Assembly: GCA_039583875.1 (NCBI GenBank)
Contig: CM077158.1
Span: 122,199,900-122,263,899, forward strand
DNA from: Platanthera guangdongensis
Lineage: Eukaryota > Streptophyta > Magnoliopsida > Asparagales > Orchidaceae
Length of the DNA stretch: 64,000 nt
Reading direction: 5' to 3'
The notes under the pieces were generated by a model. It had not been told where the DNA came from, did no database searches, and saw nothing but the letters and a program-made list of their open reading frames with translations. Below are positions 10,914 through 22,600 of the stretch, in pieces. Every line of letters begins with the position of its first letter. Position 1 is the stretch's first letter. The position numbers and the translations under genes are program-made.

Positions 10914-13219
10914 TCAGTTTGCCTTAGAAACCCAAACACGTTTGGGCCCTTGGTCTCCTGTTAGAATACTTCCTCTACGAGTGTTAACATTATGAGCAGT
11001 GTTTCTCATATTGCCAACATGAGGATTTATAGCATTTCTGGGATTAAACCAGCCATCGATGGCAAAGTGGCCAATTCTACCACAGCACCAATAGTCAAAC
11101 CTGTTGTATTTTTGTCTTATGTTCTCCTGCTTGACCTTTTGCAATTGTGGTCTAGCAGGTGCAGCATTCTTGGAGGAAGAAGCTTCATGATGATGGCAAT
11201 CACATGATTTCTTCTCCTTCTGTGTTTTCTCCATAACGGGCTTTACCTTTGGTGCCTTCTTGAAGTCATGACCATGATTGAAAGGGTCATAGCTCTGAAG
11301 AATGACTTCTTCATAAGGTGCCTTAATGACACTCTCACCAAAGTTTCTGGGGCAAGTCCATCATTGGTAGCGAGAATTTGGCTCTACATAGGTAGGCCTG
11401 GTCAAGTGACCATAGGATTAGTTAAGATCAAACTCATTAGTTGGAAATATGACTTTCTTGAACGAAGTCTGATCTTGAGGGGCTTTCCCCTTCCCTTTGG
11501 CCAAGGCCTTCTTGGCGGCCTTATTCTTTCTTTGAGCCTTGTTCCTCCTAGAGGATTTGCTAGGAGCTTCTTCATGGCCTAATCAAGCACCCTTGGCCTA
11601 GCTGAGAATTCAGCAACGAATGGAAGAACAGTCTTAGGCTTCGAGAAACTTTCAACAAGTTTCTTTTCAGCGGCGAGTTGTTCTTCCAACTCTTTGATGA
11701 TTTTCTCTTTTAGGTCAAGGTGCTCAGGAGCCTTGTTGTATTCTTCAATAGCATTATTGAAGTTCTCTTTGAGTGAGTCAGTCTTGGCGAATTCCTCTCT
11801 CAAGATACTCTCTTCTGCTTTTAGAGATTTTATCTCTTTAGCCTGAGTTTTCACGACTCGGCAACATTTGTCGTAAGCCATGATCAACGCCTTGTACTGG
11901 GCCATGAGTTCAGACTCATCGTCAGAAGAGCTGTCCTCATTATCATGCTCAAAAACTTCAGATTCTGAAAGAGGAGTGTGAGAGTTTACCTTCCCATTGA
12001 ACTGGGGCTCTTGTTTGTCACCTGTCTGAGCCATAAGCCCAAAGTAGGCTTCTTCTTCTTCACTCGACTCTGATGAGTCGGAGTCACTAAGAGTCTTGCC
12101 ATTTTTGGCTATTAAGCTCTTCTCTGTCCTCTTCTTCTTGTGTGAGGATTTCTTTTCCTCTCTTCTTCCACCCTCTTTCTTCTTATGGGGGCAGTCAACA
12201 ATGACGTGACCTTGATTATTACAGCAGTAACAAACAATGTTAGTAGAAAAATGTTTATTCTGTTTAGGAGTATACCTGTCGTAGCTGCTTGAGCCTTTTC
12301 TTTGACGATCACCATCATGTCGTGATCTTTTATAAGAGTCATTTTTGCATTTCCACTGCTTCGTTTTCTTCAAGAATTTCTTGAACTGATGTGAACGTAG
12401 TGAGAACTCTCCTTCAGATAGCTCAGAGCCTGAGGTACTAGGCTCCGAAGTTTCTTCTTCACTAACTTCTTGTGCTGGGGCAGGAGTAGCAGACTTTGAC
12501 TTCTTTGAGGTGTCTGCCTTTAGAGCAATAGACTTCTCTTTGAATGCATACCTTCTCTTCTCTTCTCCAGCCTTTCTAGTGTTGAGTTGAAGCTCATATG
12601 ACATAAGCTTCCCGAAGAGATTCTATGGGTCTGTCTCGGCTAGCTTTCCAAATTCCTTGATGGCACAGACCTTGTTATCTCATTCCTTGGTTAGGGATCT
12701 CAAGAACTTGTCATTCAATTCTCTGTTTGTGAAGACTCTGCCATAGACCCTTAGGCCATTCAATATCTTGAAGAAATTCTCAAAGGTGTCAGCAATGGTG
12801 TCCTTGTTTCCATATCAGAAGGCTTCATACTTTTGATTCAGAAGGGATCTTCTATCATCCCTGACTTCTTCTGTACCTTCCATCAAAGTAACTTGGGACT
12901 GCCACATCTCCTTTGCAAACTGGCAGTCGATCAAGTTTTGCAGCATGGAGTCATCGACTGCACTTACTATTATGTTCGTGGCCTTCTAATCTAAGGATAC
13001 AAGTACAATCTCGTCTTTGTCTAGATCCATTAATTTCTTCAGAACTTCCTTAGTTGGATCTATTGTGGAGATTGTCATGGGAATATAAGGACCTTCTTCA
13101 ACTATCATGAAGATCCTCAGATATATAGCTTCCATAAAGAACTTGATTCTTTCTTTCTACATGGGAAAGTTATTCTTGGTGCACAAAGGAAGCTTGGCAA
13201 AATCTTTAGCCTTGTCCAT
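10914..13219 (-). pseudogene. gag: Copia gag of B
   Basis: Capsid/nucleocapsid protein, from ATG at 13219 to TGA at 10914. The N-terminal gag domain (about 13219-12610) has several in-frame stops. The best-preserved part, 12604-11579, includes a CCHC zinc knuckle (CYCCNNQGHVIVDC, C-X2-C-X4-H-X4-C), Ser/Glu-rich acidic patches and a coiled coil. A frame change near 11575 leads into the C-terminal part, which carries a second, damaged knuckle (CCGRIGHFAIDGW). The stop at 10914 is followed 8 bases later by TGCAGG, a pattern also found at the gag end of E and F. Confidence 0.85.
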
Positions 13220-13289
13220 GTTTGGTAGATCTCAAAAGACAACTAGAGACTGATTTGATCAAGGTGTTAACCTTATTGTGATCAACCTC

Positions 13290-13301
13290 GCACTGATACC
13301 A
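13290..13301 (-). other. Primer-binding site of B
   Basis: On the minus strand TGGTATCAGTGC, one mismatch from the initiator-Met complement TGGTATCAGAGC, two bases inside the 5' LTR. Confidence 0.85.
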
Positions 13302-13519
13302 TTTGAAAGTGTTTAGTTGTCTACCTAAATCACCTATAGGGGGGTGAATAGGTGATATATGCGTCTTTTTGCGGAATAAAAATTTAAGATCTATGAACAG
13401 AACTATCTACCGATTAATAACTGACGATGCAAGATTTATAGTGGTTCCCCAACCTTGGGTACATCAACTTTCCCTCACTGATCTAGCAATACACTAGACT
13501 CGGATACTCCTCTATCTTT

Positions 13520-13650
13520 GATTGAGAACCAATCATACGCCTCAGAACAAAGTTATTACAATCTCGATCTACAAAATGGATCGACACTTGGAAGGTAAAA
13601 CTTCCTACAATCTCGGAGAAAAAAGCTCCTACACTCGGAGAAAATTCTCC
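13520..13650 (-). repeat. Leader hairpin array of B, right LTR
   Basis: Consecutive small hairpins joined by a linker like CTACAATCTCG: GATT/AATC (13520-13534), GATC pairs, GAAG/CTTC (13591-13604), GGAG/CTCC, GGAG/CTCC (13637-13650). Pairing survives while the arm sequence differs between units. Confidence 0.7.
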
Positions 13651-14149
13651 TACAAGAATGAAATAGAATGTATGTAAACGTACAAACAGTGAATCTTTAT
13701 CAGATCTACAAACAATCAGCCTGGATCTTCCTCTTTTAAAATCTGCGGCTTTATCAGAAAGGTCGAAGAAAATCTCAGCAATGCTAGATCTGGACTTTCT
13801 TGGCTTCACACGATCGGATAGAAGATGAGGAAATGAGCGACGATCACGATCTGTAAACCTTCTTGATCTGAATCCTCTGAAATCGAAAACCCTAGCCTGA
13901 TGTGAACGACGAAGATCAGCGGCGGCGGCTTTCGCTTCTTGGAGAGAGGAAGTGATTCAGAGAACTTAGAAATAATTTTGACTGCAAAACTTCTTCTTAG
14001 GGTTTGTCGGTTTGACAAGACCTTATATAGGATCTACAATAACAGTCATAATTAATTCTTAATGAGGTACGCATGAACCAATCACATCAAGCCTCTTTAA
14101 GAAATCTGTCAATTCTGGACTTAACGAATTTTCAAAAATAGTGAAGCTG

Positions 14150-14895
14150 ATATACTTGATTAAAGAAACAACTACTCGAGTACTATATAGAACTACTCGA
14201 GTGAACTGAAGATAACTACTCGAGTAAAGACTTGAAGAAAATCTGGAAATGAAGATCAGCTACTCGAGTATAAAGATATTTACTCGAGTGCTAAAATAGT
14301 TACACGAGAAATGGAGTTGGACTACTCGAGTACAATAAATTCTACTCGAGTGAAGAGAGATTGACTACTCCAGAGGTAGAGGATCTACTCGAGTCAGGGT
14401 CTTAGAATATTTTCTGGAATAGAATTCTGGGCTACTCGAGTAGTGAAACTGAACCACTTGAGAGCATAAGAACTACTCGAGTATATAGAAATAGCTACTC
14501 GAGTAATGGAGAAAAATTCTGAGGGAAGAAAATATGGATACTCGAGTATAAGCTCTAGACTACTCGAGTAGTAGATGAACTACTCGAGTACATGAATTTG
14601 ACTACTCGAGTGAGGGAAAATTACATGACATGCAGACTTCTGTAAATTGAGACAATAGGTTTAAACTACTTGAGTACTTATATGACTACTCGAGTAATTT
14701 ACTTAGAAAAAAAGCTGGGAAGAAATTTCTGCTATCTCGAGAATGAGAAGGAATCTACTCGAGTAGTTGTCTTAGCTACTCGAGAGCTATAACTTGACTA
14801 CTCGAGTTCTAACTTCCTTACTCGAGTAAAAAGATTTTTACTCGAGTATTAACTAAGCAATTCACTCAAGTATTTAGAGATCTACTCGAGTAAAA
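14150..14895. repeat. TACTCGAGTA palindrome array (B, right LTR U3)
   Basis: More than 20 CTCGAG sites in about 745 bp, the counterpart of 3541-4285. Several sites decayed in the left LTR are intact here and the reverse, consistent with independent decay after insertion. Confidence 0.92.
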
Positions 14896-15219
14896 TACTT
14901 AGTAAAATTTCTCTTAATAGAATTTGCTTCTTCTTTGATGAATCCAGCAACAAGTATTTTCCAATTAGTCATAGTTCTTGAATATGAAGTGTATCCCAAT
15001 GGAGAGGCTACACATGAGTCAACACCTTGAATCACACAATGACGGATTACATTATATTGTCCTGTGTTTGGTGACCCATTGTAGACTGACGTTGATCTAC
15101 ACTTGGCATTAGAATCCTACAAACACATAACTCAAACAAAGCATCAAATACAACTTAATTGATCTTATTTCAAGGGTGACTTCATCAAATCTAGGTTAAT
15201 GTGGATACAACACCCAACA

Positions 15220-17148
15220 GATACTTTTTGATCATTAGTGACCTATGGTAATTTTATTACAATTTTTGAATGATAAAATTTTGAAGTTCCTTTGTTAATT
15301 ATCATTTTAATCATAAAATTTATATTTTGGTTTATGATAGAAATCATTTCTGAAAAATTAGGAAATTCATACCTTGTTGTTATTTAGACAATAAGAGGAT
15401 GTGGAAACTATGGTGTGATCGTTGCATGCAAGAAACTTATACCTCATGTTCAAAGTCTTAGGATTCATGATTTAGGGAAAATTATTTAAAGGCTGATTTA
15501 ATTAGGAAAAATACCAAATTCTGGATATGGGCTCAACATGTCATGGTAGACCCCTAAAAATTATCCTAAGGTTGTTGACAACGTAAATTGTGGTATTAAC
15601 TTTCATACACTTAAGGTAGTTCATTTGGTCTTCATACAGCGAAATGAAGTATTAAGGGTAAATATTGTAGGCCTCACATGGGTGGAAATATAGTGGATGC
15701 ACCTAGTTGGGTGGAGTATTGATAAGGTCACCCTTAGGGACAAATGTGAGGTAGTCAGTGTCTCAAAGAGATAGTGTTATGCTCGGGCTGACGAAGTATC
15801 GTCTTCTCCCTGAGGATGGTAATCCACTTAGAGTTAGCTAAAGAGCAATGTAGGATAGGGTTAGTAAAAAGTAGTTACCCATGAAAATAAGTGATTTGAG
15901 AAAGAGAGCTTTGGGTTACAGCCCATTGTAGTTCCTAGTGCTCTTGAGAGCCCTTCACAGGGCAAGCCCTGGGATGTCCAAGTCTAACCCTAAAATGTAA
16001 GAATACGCAGACTAAACGAGTAACCAAAAACAAACCACCATCACTTGCACTCACCCCATCATTTCAGGAAGTTATTTGAATTAGATTCTTGAGCATAGGA
16101 CTCATTGTTTGATAGAATTGATGGCTTTGATTGGTGAGCCGATGGCTCGGATGCTCCTTATAGCATGTGTGTATGTGCATTAAGTGGTGGATCCTCATTA
16201 TTGGACGATCGTTCACACCGATGTCGATACATTGACTCAGCAAGTTTAAGTATTCACTTAGCCCATAAAAGACTGGTGGATTGGCCAGCACTAGTACAAG
16301 AGACTTCGTAGAACCTAATTGTGGGTGTATCGAGTTGTATAGAAGGTCTAGGTTGGGTAGTATAAATACTGGCCTAGGATTGGGGAGGCCCAACCCACTG
16401 CCTCTATTTGCCACAACGAGAGGTACCTGAGAGTTTAGCTAACTCCAAACGGGGGAACTAAAGGTCTGTGGGCATAGAGTAGGGTTTGTGCGTTTCACTT
16501 TGTGAAAGATATTATCTAGCATGCATAGCAATACATGCCATACATAACTTGTGTAAAACCTCTACCCCTAACATATAAATTATTATGGGATCTTTTATAC
16601 GTTAGGCCTTGCAGAACGACCCATAAAATTATAAGATAAGGTTACTTTCTCTGTGATGATAGTTAGTTGTTCTACCTTTACTTTAATATGCCATTTTCAT
16701 TATGCTGCTACTTTTACTACCTATTCATTTATATACTTGTCGTTACTACGATAGATACTTTTATCATATGATAGATAGGGCCACTATCACCTACTCTTAC
16801 TTACTCTCGACTTTTGGTACTTCCCTTTCCTCCTCTCTCGTAAGGTGCTTAGGTGTCATAGTGGAGGGGAGGGGGATCAAGACATAGTTTAATCTAACGG
16901 CCTGATTGGCATAACACCAGGGACTTAAGCACCAGGGGGACCACTACATCAAGGAGGAGGTGGACCAGCCTAGTCCTGGTGTGGCAGTAGCAGTCATGAG
17001 ATTAGTGAGTGATTTGTAGCTTTACTTCTGTGAGCGTCATGTAGTGAGGACTATATATACTGGGAAGGAGCCCCTTTTATCTTTGCTTATAGACTTCTTA
17101 TCTCATGTTGATCCGCTTTTGAATTTATGTGGACTTATAAATATTGAA
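15220..17148 (+). mobile_element. Tekay/Del-like gypsy LTR, fragment 2 (element T)
   Basis: Non-coding, 1.9 kb, between B and C. Contains a plausible promoter: CTATATATAC at 17051-17060 followed by GGGAAGGAGCCCC. Joined to fragments 1 and 3 it would make one LTR of at least 2.65 kb, within the usual size for Tekay/Del elements. A 116-aa minus-strand frame at 16064-16414 has no recognisable domain and is probably chance. Confidence 0.55.
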
Positions 17149-17395
17149 TGTTATTTAATTCAAGGTTATCTAATCACCTAGAGGGGGGGTGAACAGGTCG
17201 TTGAGCTTTTTATAAATCTTTTACTGTTTTCAAGTTGTACAAACTAGAGCTTGTCCTTAAATCCTGCAATCACAAAAAAAACAATCACACACAGCAAACA
17301 CAAGAATTTATAGTGGTTCCCCAATTGGGTACATCCACTTTCCCTCCCACCTATCCAACTTACTTGTTGGACTCAGCACAAACTCCTCCACTTAT

Positions 17396-17945
17396 ACTCC
17401 TCAGCGCTTACACCTCAGCCCACAGCCTTACAAATATATTCTTCACAGAATCCAACACAGAACCACAAGGGTTCCTACCTCAGAGCTCTGCAAAAATCCT
17501 ATAGCTCATTGATCCAGAGATCACCTACCTCAACCTTATTTCTAAGGCCTACACTCAGGATTTTCAGCGATACAGCTTCAGGCATACAACCCTACTCTCA
17601 GAGTGCTGCAGCACTCCTACAACTCAGTAACCATTCAGGTACCAATCCCTCATGCTCCTCCAAGGCATATAATCACAGTGATAAACTTGTCACCTACAGC
17701 TTAGTGACTCTTCAGTCACCTACCTCAGCCAAACGGCCCTACACTCAGGTTGGCAAGATAGCCCTACCTTAGATCCACATTTAAATCCTACCTCAGAGAG
17801 CAGCACTCTCCTACCTCAGGAACTTAAGCCCTAGATCTCAGATCCTCACTTAGATCCTACCTCAGTGTCATAATAGGGCACCTACCTCAGTGACAAATTT
17901 GTCACCTAGCTCAGGCACAAAGTTCCCTACAGCCTTGCCTGTTAG
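17396..17945 (-). repeat. Leader hairpin array of C, left LTR (about 20 units)
   Basis: Back-to-back units of about 25 bp, each an inverted repeat plus linker CTAC(A/C)..CTCAG on the plus strand (CTGAGGTAG in the RNA). Examples: GAGTGCTG/CAGCACTC (17601-17616), GTGACT/AGTCAC (17704-17719), GTGACAAA/TTTGTCAC (17890-17905), and CCTTA/TAAGG. Arms differ in every unit while pairing is kept. The region is between the promoter and the LTR end, hence in the 5' leader RNA. Confidence 0.85.
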
Positions 17946-18049
17946 TGCTTCTGGACTTATAAAATTTTCCAGAATCCCATCAAGTGTTGAGTGGTTTTAA
18001 GACACTCAACGCCATCAGCCTTGCCTCTCAGTGCTTCTGGACTTAGAAA

Positions 18050-18960
18050 ATTCCATGGCTTTATCTCAGTGGTTATGTCTCCGCGGTATCAGCAGTTTTT
18101 CATTATTAGCTAAGACAAGCCTTTATCTCAGTGCTTTCTTCTTATCTGCTATCTCAGTGGTTTTTGCACTTATCGATCTCAGCAGTTTTATCTCAACGGT
18201 CTCAGCAGTTTTTCATTATCAGCTCAGACAACCCTTTATCTCAGCGGTCTCAGCAGTTTTTGCTTTTAACTGTCTCAGCGCTTCCTTCTTCATTAGAAGC
18301 GTTGACTGAACCTGCTTCACTCAACGCTTCTAGACTTAGAAAAAATCCAGCTAGATTTGTCTCAGTTGTTTACCTCTTAACTGTCTCAGCGCTTTCTGCT
18401 TTATTAGAAGCGTTGAGTGAATTTGCTTCACTCTACTCTTCTGGACTTGGAGATTTCCAGCCAATTCTATCTCTGTTGTCTCTGCTGTCTCAAACGTCTC
18501 AATGCCATCTTCTCAGCTGTCTCAGCTGTCTCAGCTGTCTCAGCGATCTCAACGCCTACTTCTCAGCAGTCTTCAGCTGTCTCAATGTTATCTTCCCAAC
18601 TGTCGCAGCGGTCTCAACGCCTTCTTCTCAGTGGTCTCAGTGCTTTTGCCTTAGATAGATTTTCTCTCTTTAGCTTGACAAGCTTTGAGTTGAGCTCGAT
18701 GAACTGCAGACTGAGCTCGATGAACTTTGATCTTCTCAGCGGTCTCAGCGCTTTTTACCTTGGTCAATTTTTCTCTTGCTTTAGCTTGACATGCGTTGGG
18801 CTGAGCTCCATGAACTGTAACCTCAGTTCGACAAATTTCGTGTTGAGTTCGACTAATTTTGAATCCTGAGTTCTTAAGCTTAACCCAAGGAATGCTGAGT
18901 TGAGCTTAATGATCAGTGAGCTGAGTTCGACGAACTCTGAGTAGAGTTAGATGAAAATTG
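18050..18960. repeat. U3 repeats of C, left LTR: TCTCAGCGG and GAGTTCGACGAAC types
   Basis: Two kinds. About 18050-18770 is dense in (T)CTCAGC(G/A)GT..CTCAGC words, including a run of CTCAGCTGT copies near 18515-18560 and hairpins with GCGTTGA(G/C)TGAA / TTCACTC arms (for example about 18297-18330). About 18680-18960 has GAGCTCGATGAAC and GAGTTCGACGAACTC words similar to those in A/E. Confidence 0.8.
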
Positions 18961-19111
18961 AGTTTACTGCCTAACTCATTTTCTTTACTTGTCCAATCAT
19001 GGACTACCTGCATGCAATAACTAGAGCACACATCAAGTACATTATGTGTGTATGTAATTGACTCGTTTGACTTCTTAAAAATCTAGGATATTGGGATCAG
19101 TGGACCCAACA

Positions 19112-19124
19112 ATCTCCCCATTTT
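19112..19124 (-). other. Polypurine tract of C
   Basis: On the minus strand AAAATGGGGAGAT next to the 3' LTR. Confidence 0.8.
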
Positions 19125-19488
19125 TGAAGAAGTCAAAACAATACAGGTCATTGACAACACAACATTTCATCATAACAAAATTTCATAATAGGGAGCATAG
19201 TGAGAAGTGTTACCATTTCTCCAGCCTGTGGAGAATTACTTAATCCTCGTGGCATACTTTCATCCTTACTATTCCACTTGGCTATACTTCTCAGCCCTTA
19301 ACGTCTTTCCTCTCCCTTTGTGACTTCTGTAATAGGGAGCATACTGATCGGTTGTTATCCGCATATCTATCTCAGCTGTTGGGCTAGCTCCCCGTCAATA
19401 GTTGCACACCATCTTTAGTATCTAGAGGAAGAGCTTGTTCTACTTGAAAAATAAATAATGCAGCATATGGTAGAAGAGAGAATTGAAG

Positions 19489-22400
19489 CTACACAAGATT
19501 CAACATGCCCAATTCAAATTTGAAGGTGTTGAACTTAGCTTCATCTAGTAGCTTAGTGAAGATATCAGCCATTTGCTTGCCTGTGGAGACAAACTCAAGT
19601 GAGATGTCTTCCCTTTCCACATGTTCTCTAATGAAATGATACCTAATTTCTATATGCTTAGTCCTACTTTGGGAGATAGGATTCCTAGCTATAGAAATTG
19701 CACTAGTAGAATCACAAATGAGTGGAGTTCTACTTATCTGAACATTGTATTCTTGAAGATGATGTTGGATCCACAACAACTGAGCACAGCAACTTCTAGC
19801 TGAAATATACACTGACTTTACTATTGAGATTGCAATACCTGTCAGTTTCTTATTGCTCCAAGAGACAAGCCTTCCACCTAGGAATTGATAGGAGCCTGAA
19901 GTGCTCTTCCTGTCCTCCTTGCAGCCTGCAAAATCTGCATCTGAATTGCCAGTTAGTTCAAATCCCCTATTCCTGGGATACCATAGGCCCAGATCTGGGG
20001 TGCCCTTTAAATATCTCAAGATTCTTTTCACAGCAGTATAGTGAGACTCTTTAGTACATTCCTGATACCTATCACAGACACATGTTGCATACATAATGTC
20101 AGTCCTACTTGCTGTGAGGTAGAGAAGTGAGCCAAATATACCTCTATACATAGTTTGATCAACAGGCTTCCCTGGATCATCTTTGCATATAGGCATGCTT
20201 GAGCCAATGGGTGTTCTTATGGTGGAAGCATTCTCCATGCCATATTTCTTGATAATCTCCCTGGTGAACTTTAACTGGGATTGGATAGACCATCATCAGT
20301 CTGTTTTACTTGGAGTACCGGGAAAAACTTCAATTCAACCATACTACTCATCTAAAACTTCCATTGCATAAGTTCTGCAAACTTCCTGTAGAGATTGTCA
20401 TCAGTAGAGCTAAATATTATGTCATCAATATAAATCTGGACTAGGATGATCTTGCCCTTAGATTCCCTTAGGAATAGGGTCTTGTTTATCTTCCCCCTTG
20501 AGAATTTATTCTCAATGAGGAAGGTAGACAATGTCTCATACCATACTTTTGGGACTTGATTGAGCCCATAAAGAGCTTTCCTAAGTCTATATACAACAGA
20601 AGGAGAGTTAGAATCAATAAAACCTGGAGGCTGCTCTACATAAACCTCTTCCTTCAAGTCTCCATTCAGAAAAGCTGACTTGACATCCATCTGGAATACC
20701 TTGAATCCGTGGAAGGTTGCAAATGCAAGAAAGAGTCTTATTGATTCCAACATTGCAACTGGGGCAAAGGTTTGATCATAATCAATCCCTACTTCTTGTA
20801 TATACTCTTTGGCCACCAGTCTGGCTTTATTATTGATTACATTGCCATTTTCATCATGTTTATTTCTGAAAATCCACTTGACTTCAATGACGTTGTGTCC
20901 ATCTGGTCTAGAAACCCGCTTTCAGACCTTGTACCTTTTGAACTGCTTCAGTTCTTCCTGCATTGCACCAATCCAAAATTTCTCTTGATTTGCATCTTCA
21001 AATATCTTAGGCTCTTCTTATGACAGGAAGCTGGAATAGAGTGTTGTGTTGAGAGTCCTGCTTCTGCCTATACACAATGGCTAGCCTCACTAATTATCTG
21101 CTCTAAAGGATGATCTCTAAGATATGTCACTGCTGGGGGCAGTCTGACTGATTCATACTGATTTTCATTTTCTTCAGCAGGTTGGTCTACATTTCCAGCT
21201 TGACTGCCCTGTGCATCCTCTGGACAGTATCCTTCTCCACAATCTTCTTGTAAAGCTGGGTCTTTATCCTTGATTAAGAGCTTTTTCATCATGATATCTA
21301 TTCCTGCAGAGCTAGGCAAAGGGCTTGACATCTCACTGTCAATCTTGCATGACTCATCAAACACTACATGGACAGACTCTTCTATAACTTGATTTGTCAA
21401 GTTATAGACTATATATGCCCTATTGTTTTTATTATTGTGCCCAACAAATATCCCCTCATGGGATTTGGCAGCAAACTTAGTCATTTTGACTTACCATTGT
21501 CCAGGATGAAACACTTGCAACAAAAGAACCTGAAGTAGGATATGTTGGTTTTCTGCCCTTCAAGATCTCATAGGGAGTCTTCTTGTGTCCTTTGGTGATA
21601 GAAACCCTATTGAGCACATGACATGCAGTGTTAACTGACTCGGCACATAAATATTCATGGAGAGAAGTGTCACTCAATAGTTTTCTCCCAGCTTCTATGA
21701 GAGTCATGTTTTTCCTCTCAGCTAACCCATTTTGCAGGGGTGTTCTTGGAGAGGAGAACTGTTGATGAATCTCTTGCTCTTTATAGAATATAGTCATATT
21801 AGCAGACTAAAACTCATTTTCATGGTCACTTCTCATTCTGACCACAGAGCATGCAAGCTCATTTTGAATTTGCTTGACAAAATTTGTGAAGATTTCAAGG
21901 GTTTTATCCTTTCTTATAAGGAAGAATACCCAAGTAAACCTGGAATAATCATCAACCACCACAAGGGTGTAGACCTTCCAACGTACACTATGAACTGGCA
22001 TAGGACCAAACAAGTCCATATGCAGGAGATATAAGCATCTCATTGAATCCTTGGCCCCAATGCTCTTGAAGGAGGTCTTAGTCTGATTGCCCTTTTGGCA
22101 AGCATCACAGATACCCTCCTTGGAGCATTTTATTTTGGGACCATTCCTGACAAGCTCATCACTTAAGAGCTGACCAATGGTCTTATAATTTAAATAAGCC
22201 AGTCTCTTGTGCCACTGGTCACAATATGAGACTTTCTCATCTGCAACTAGGCATATGGGGGAATTATTATCTAAGCAAGAAAAATTTAAGCAATAAACAT
22301 TCCCACACCAAGTGCCTGTTAAGATGACATTTTGGTCACTTAACCTCTTGATGTGGCACTTATCCTTGTGGACGGAAATGTTATAACCAAGATCACATAG

Positions 22401-22600
22401 TTCACTTATGCTTATGAGGTTGTGTTGCAACCCCTCCACATAATCCACCTTTATGATGGTGATTATGCCATTTGAGATATTACTATAGCCTCTGGTTATC
22501 CCCTTGTCTGAGCCTCCAAAAATGACCTTAGGTCCATTCTTTACTGGAGTGTTCTCCTTGAATAGCTTCTTGGTTGTAGTCAGGTTCATGGAACATCCAC
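19489..22600 (-). pseudogene. pol: Copia pol of C: protease remnant, integrase, RT, RNase H
   Basis: The protease is reduced to DSGCS followed directly by MNLTT, with a deletion just upstream of the active site. Integrase covers about 22590-21500 (HKRLAYL and CDACQKG zinc residues, HMDLFGP, VVDDYSRF). A stop and NDHENEF-type change sit near 21800, and a frameshift near 21490. RT at 20816-20352 has QIYIDDIIFSSTD (YIDD). A frameshift near 20300 leads into the RT thumb and RNase H (20238-19489), which ends FELGMLN. Not functional. Confidence 0.85.

Larger units (their letters stand above)
2686..15219 (-). mobile_element. Complete copia element B (12.5 kb), Sirevirus-like with extra 3' ORF
   Basis: Minus-strand element with two LTRs (2686-4607 and 13304-15219), primer site, gag, pol (protease, integrase, RT, RNase H), an additional 3' region with an env-like ORF, and a polypurine tract. 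Flanks GACAC and GATAC are a 5-bp target duplication with one C-to-T change. The LTRs differ by roughly 7 percent over about 400 bp compared by eye, so the insertion is old. Coding regions have several stops and frameshifts. Its hallmark is the TACTCGAGTA palindrome array in both LTRs and again inside the element. Confidence 0.92.
13304..15219 (-). repeat. 5' LTR of copia element B (1916 bp)
   Basis: Begins TGTTGGGTGTTG (at 15219) and ends CTTTCA (at 13304), canonical TG...CA. It matches the left LTR throughout, with scattered substitutions and small indels. TATA box at 14021-14031, leader hairpins at 13520-13650, shared leader hairpin at 13440-13469 (one arm base changed), C-rich U5 box near 13330. 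Confidence 0.92.
17149..19111 (-). repeat. 3' LTR of C (1963 bp), promoter region deleted
   Basis: Compared with the other LTR it lacks the segment equivalent to about 25985-26560, which contains the TATA box (26381-26392). Flanking blocks match well: GGCACAAAG before and CTTCTGGACTTA after. It keeps the leader hairpin array (17396-17945) and the U3 repeats (18050-18960). Confidence 0.85.

Noticed and set aside
16064..16414. 116-aa minus-strand frame in the Tekay-like LTR
   Set aside because: No domain, no start context, lies in an LTR; most likely chance.
17144..17148. TTGAA as target duplication of element C
   Set aside because: Right flank reads TATAT; no 5-bp match, and the LTR terminus at one end is altered.
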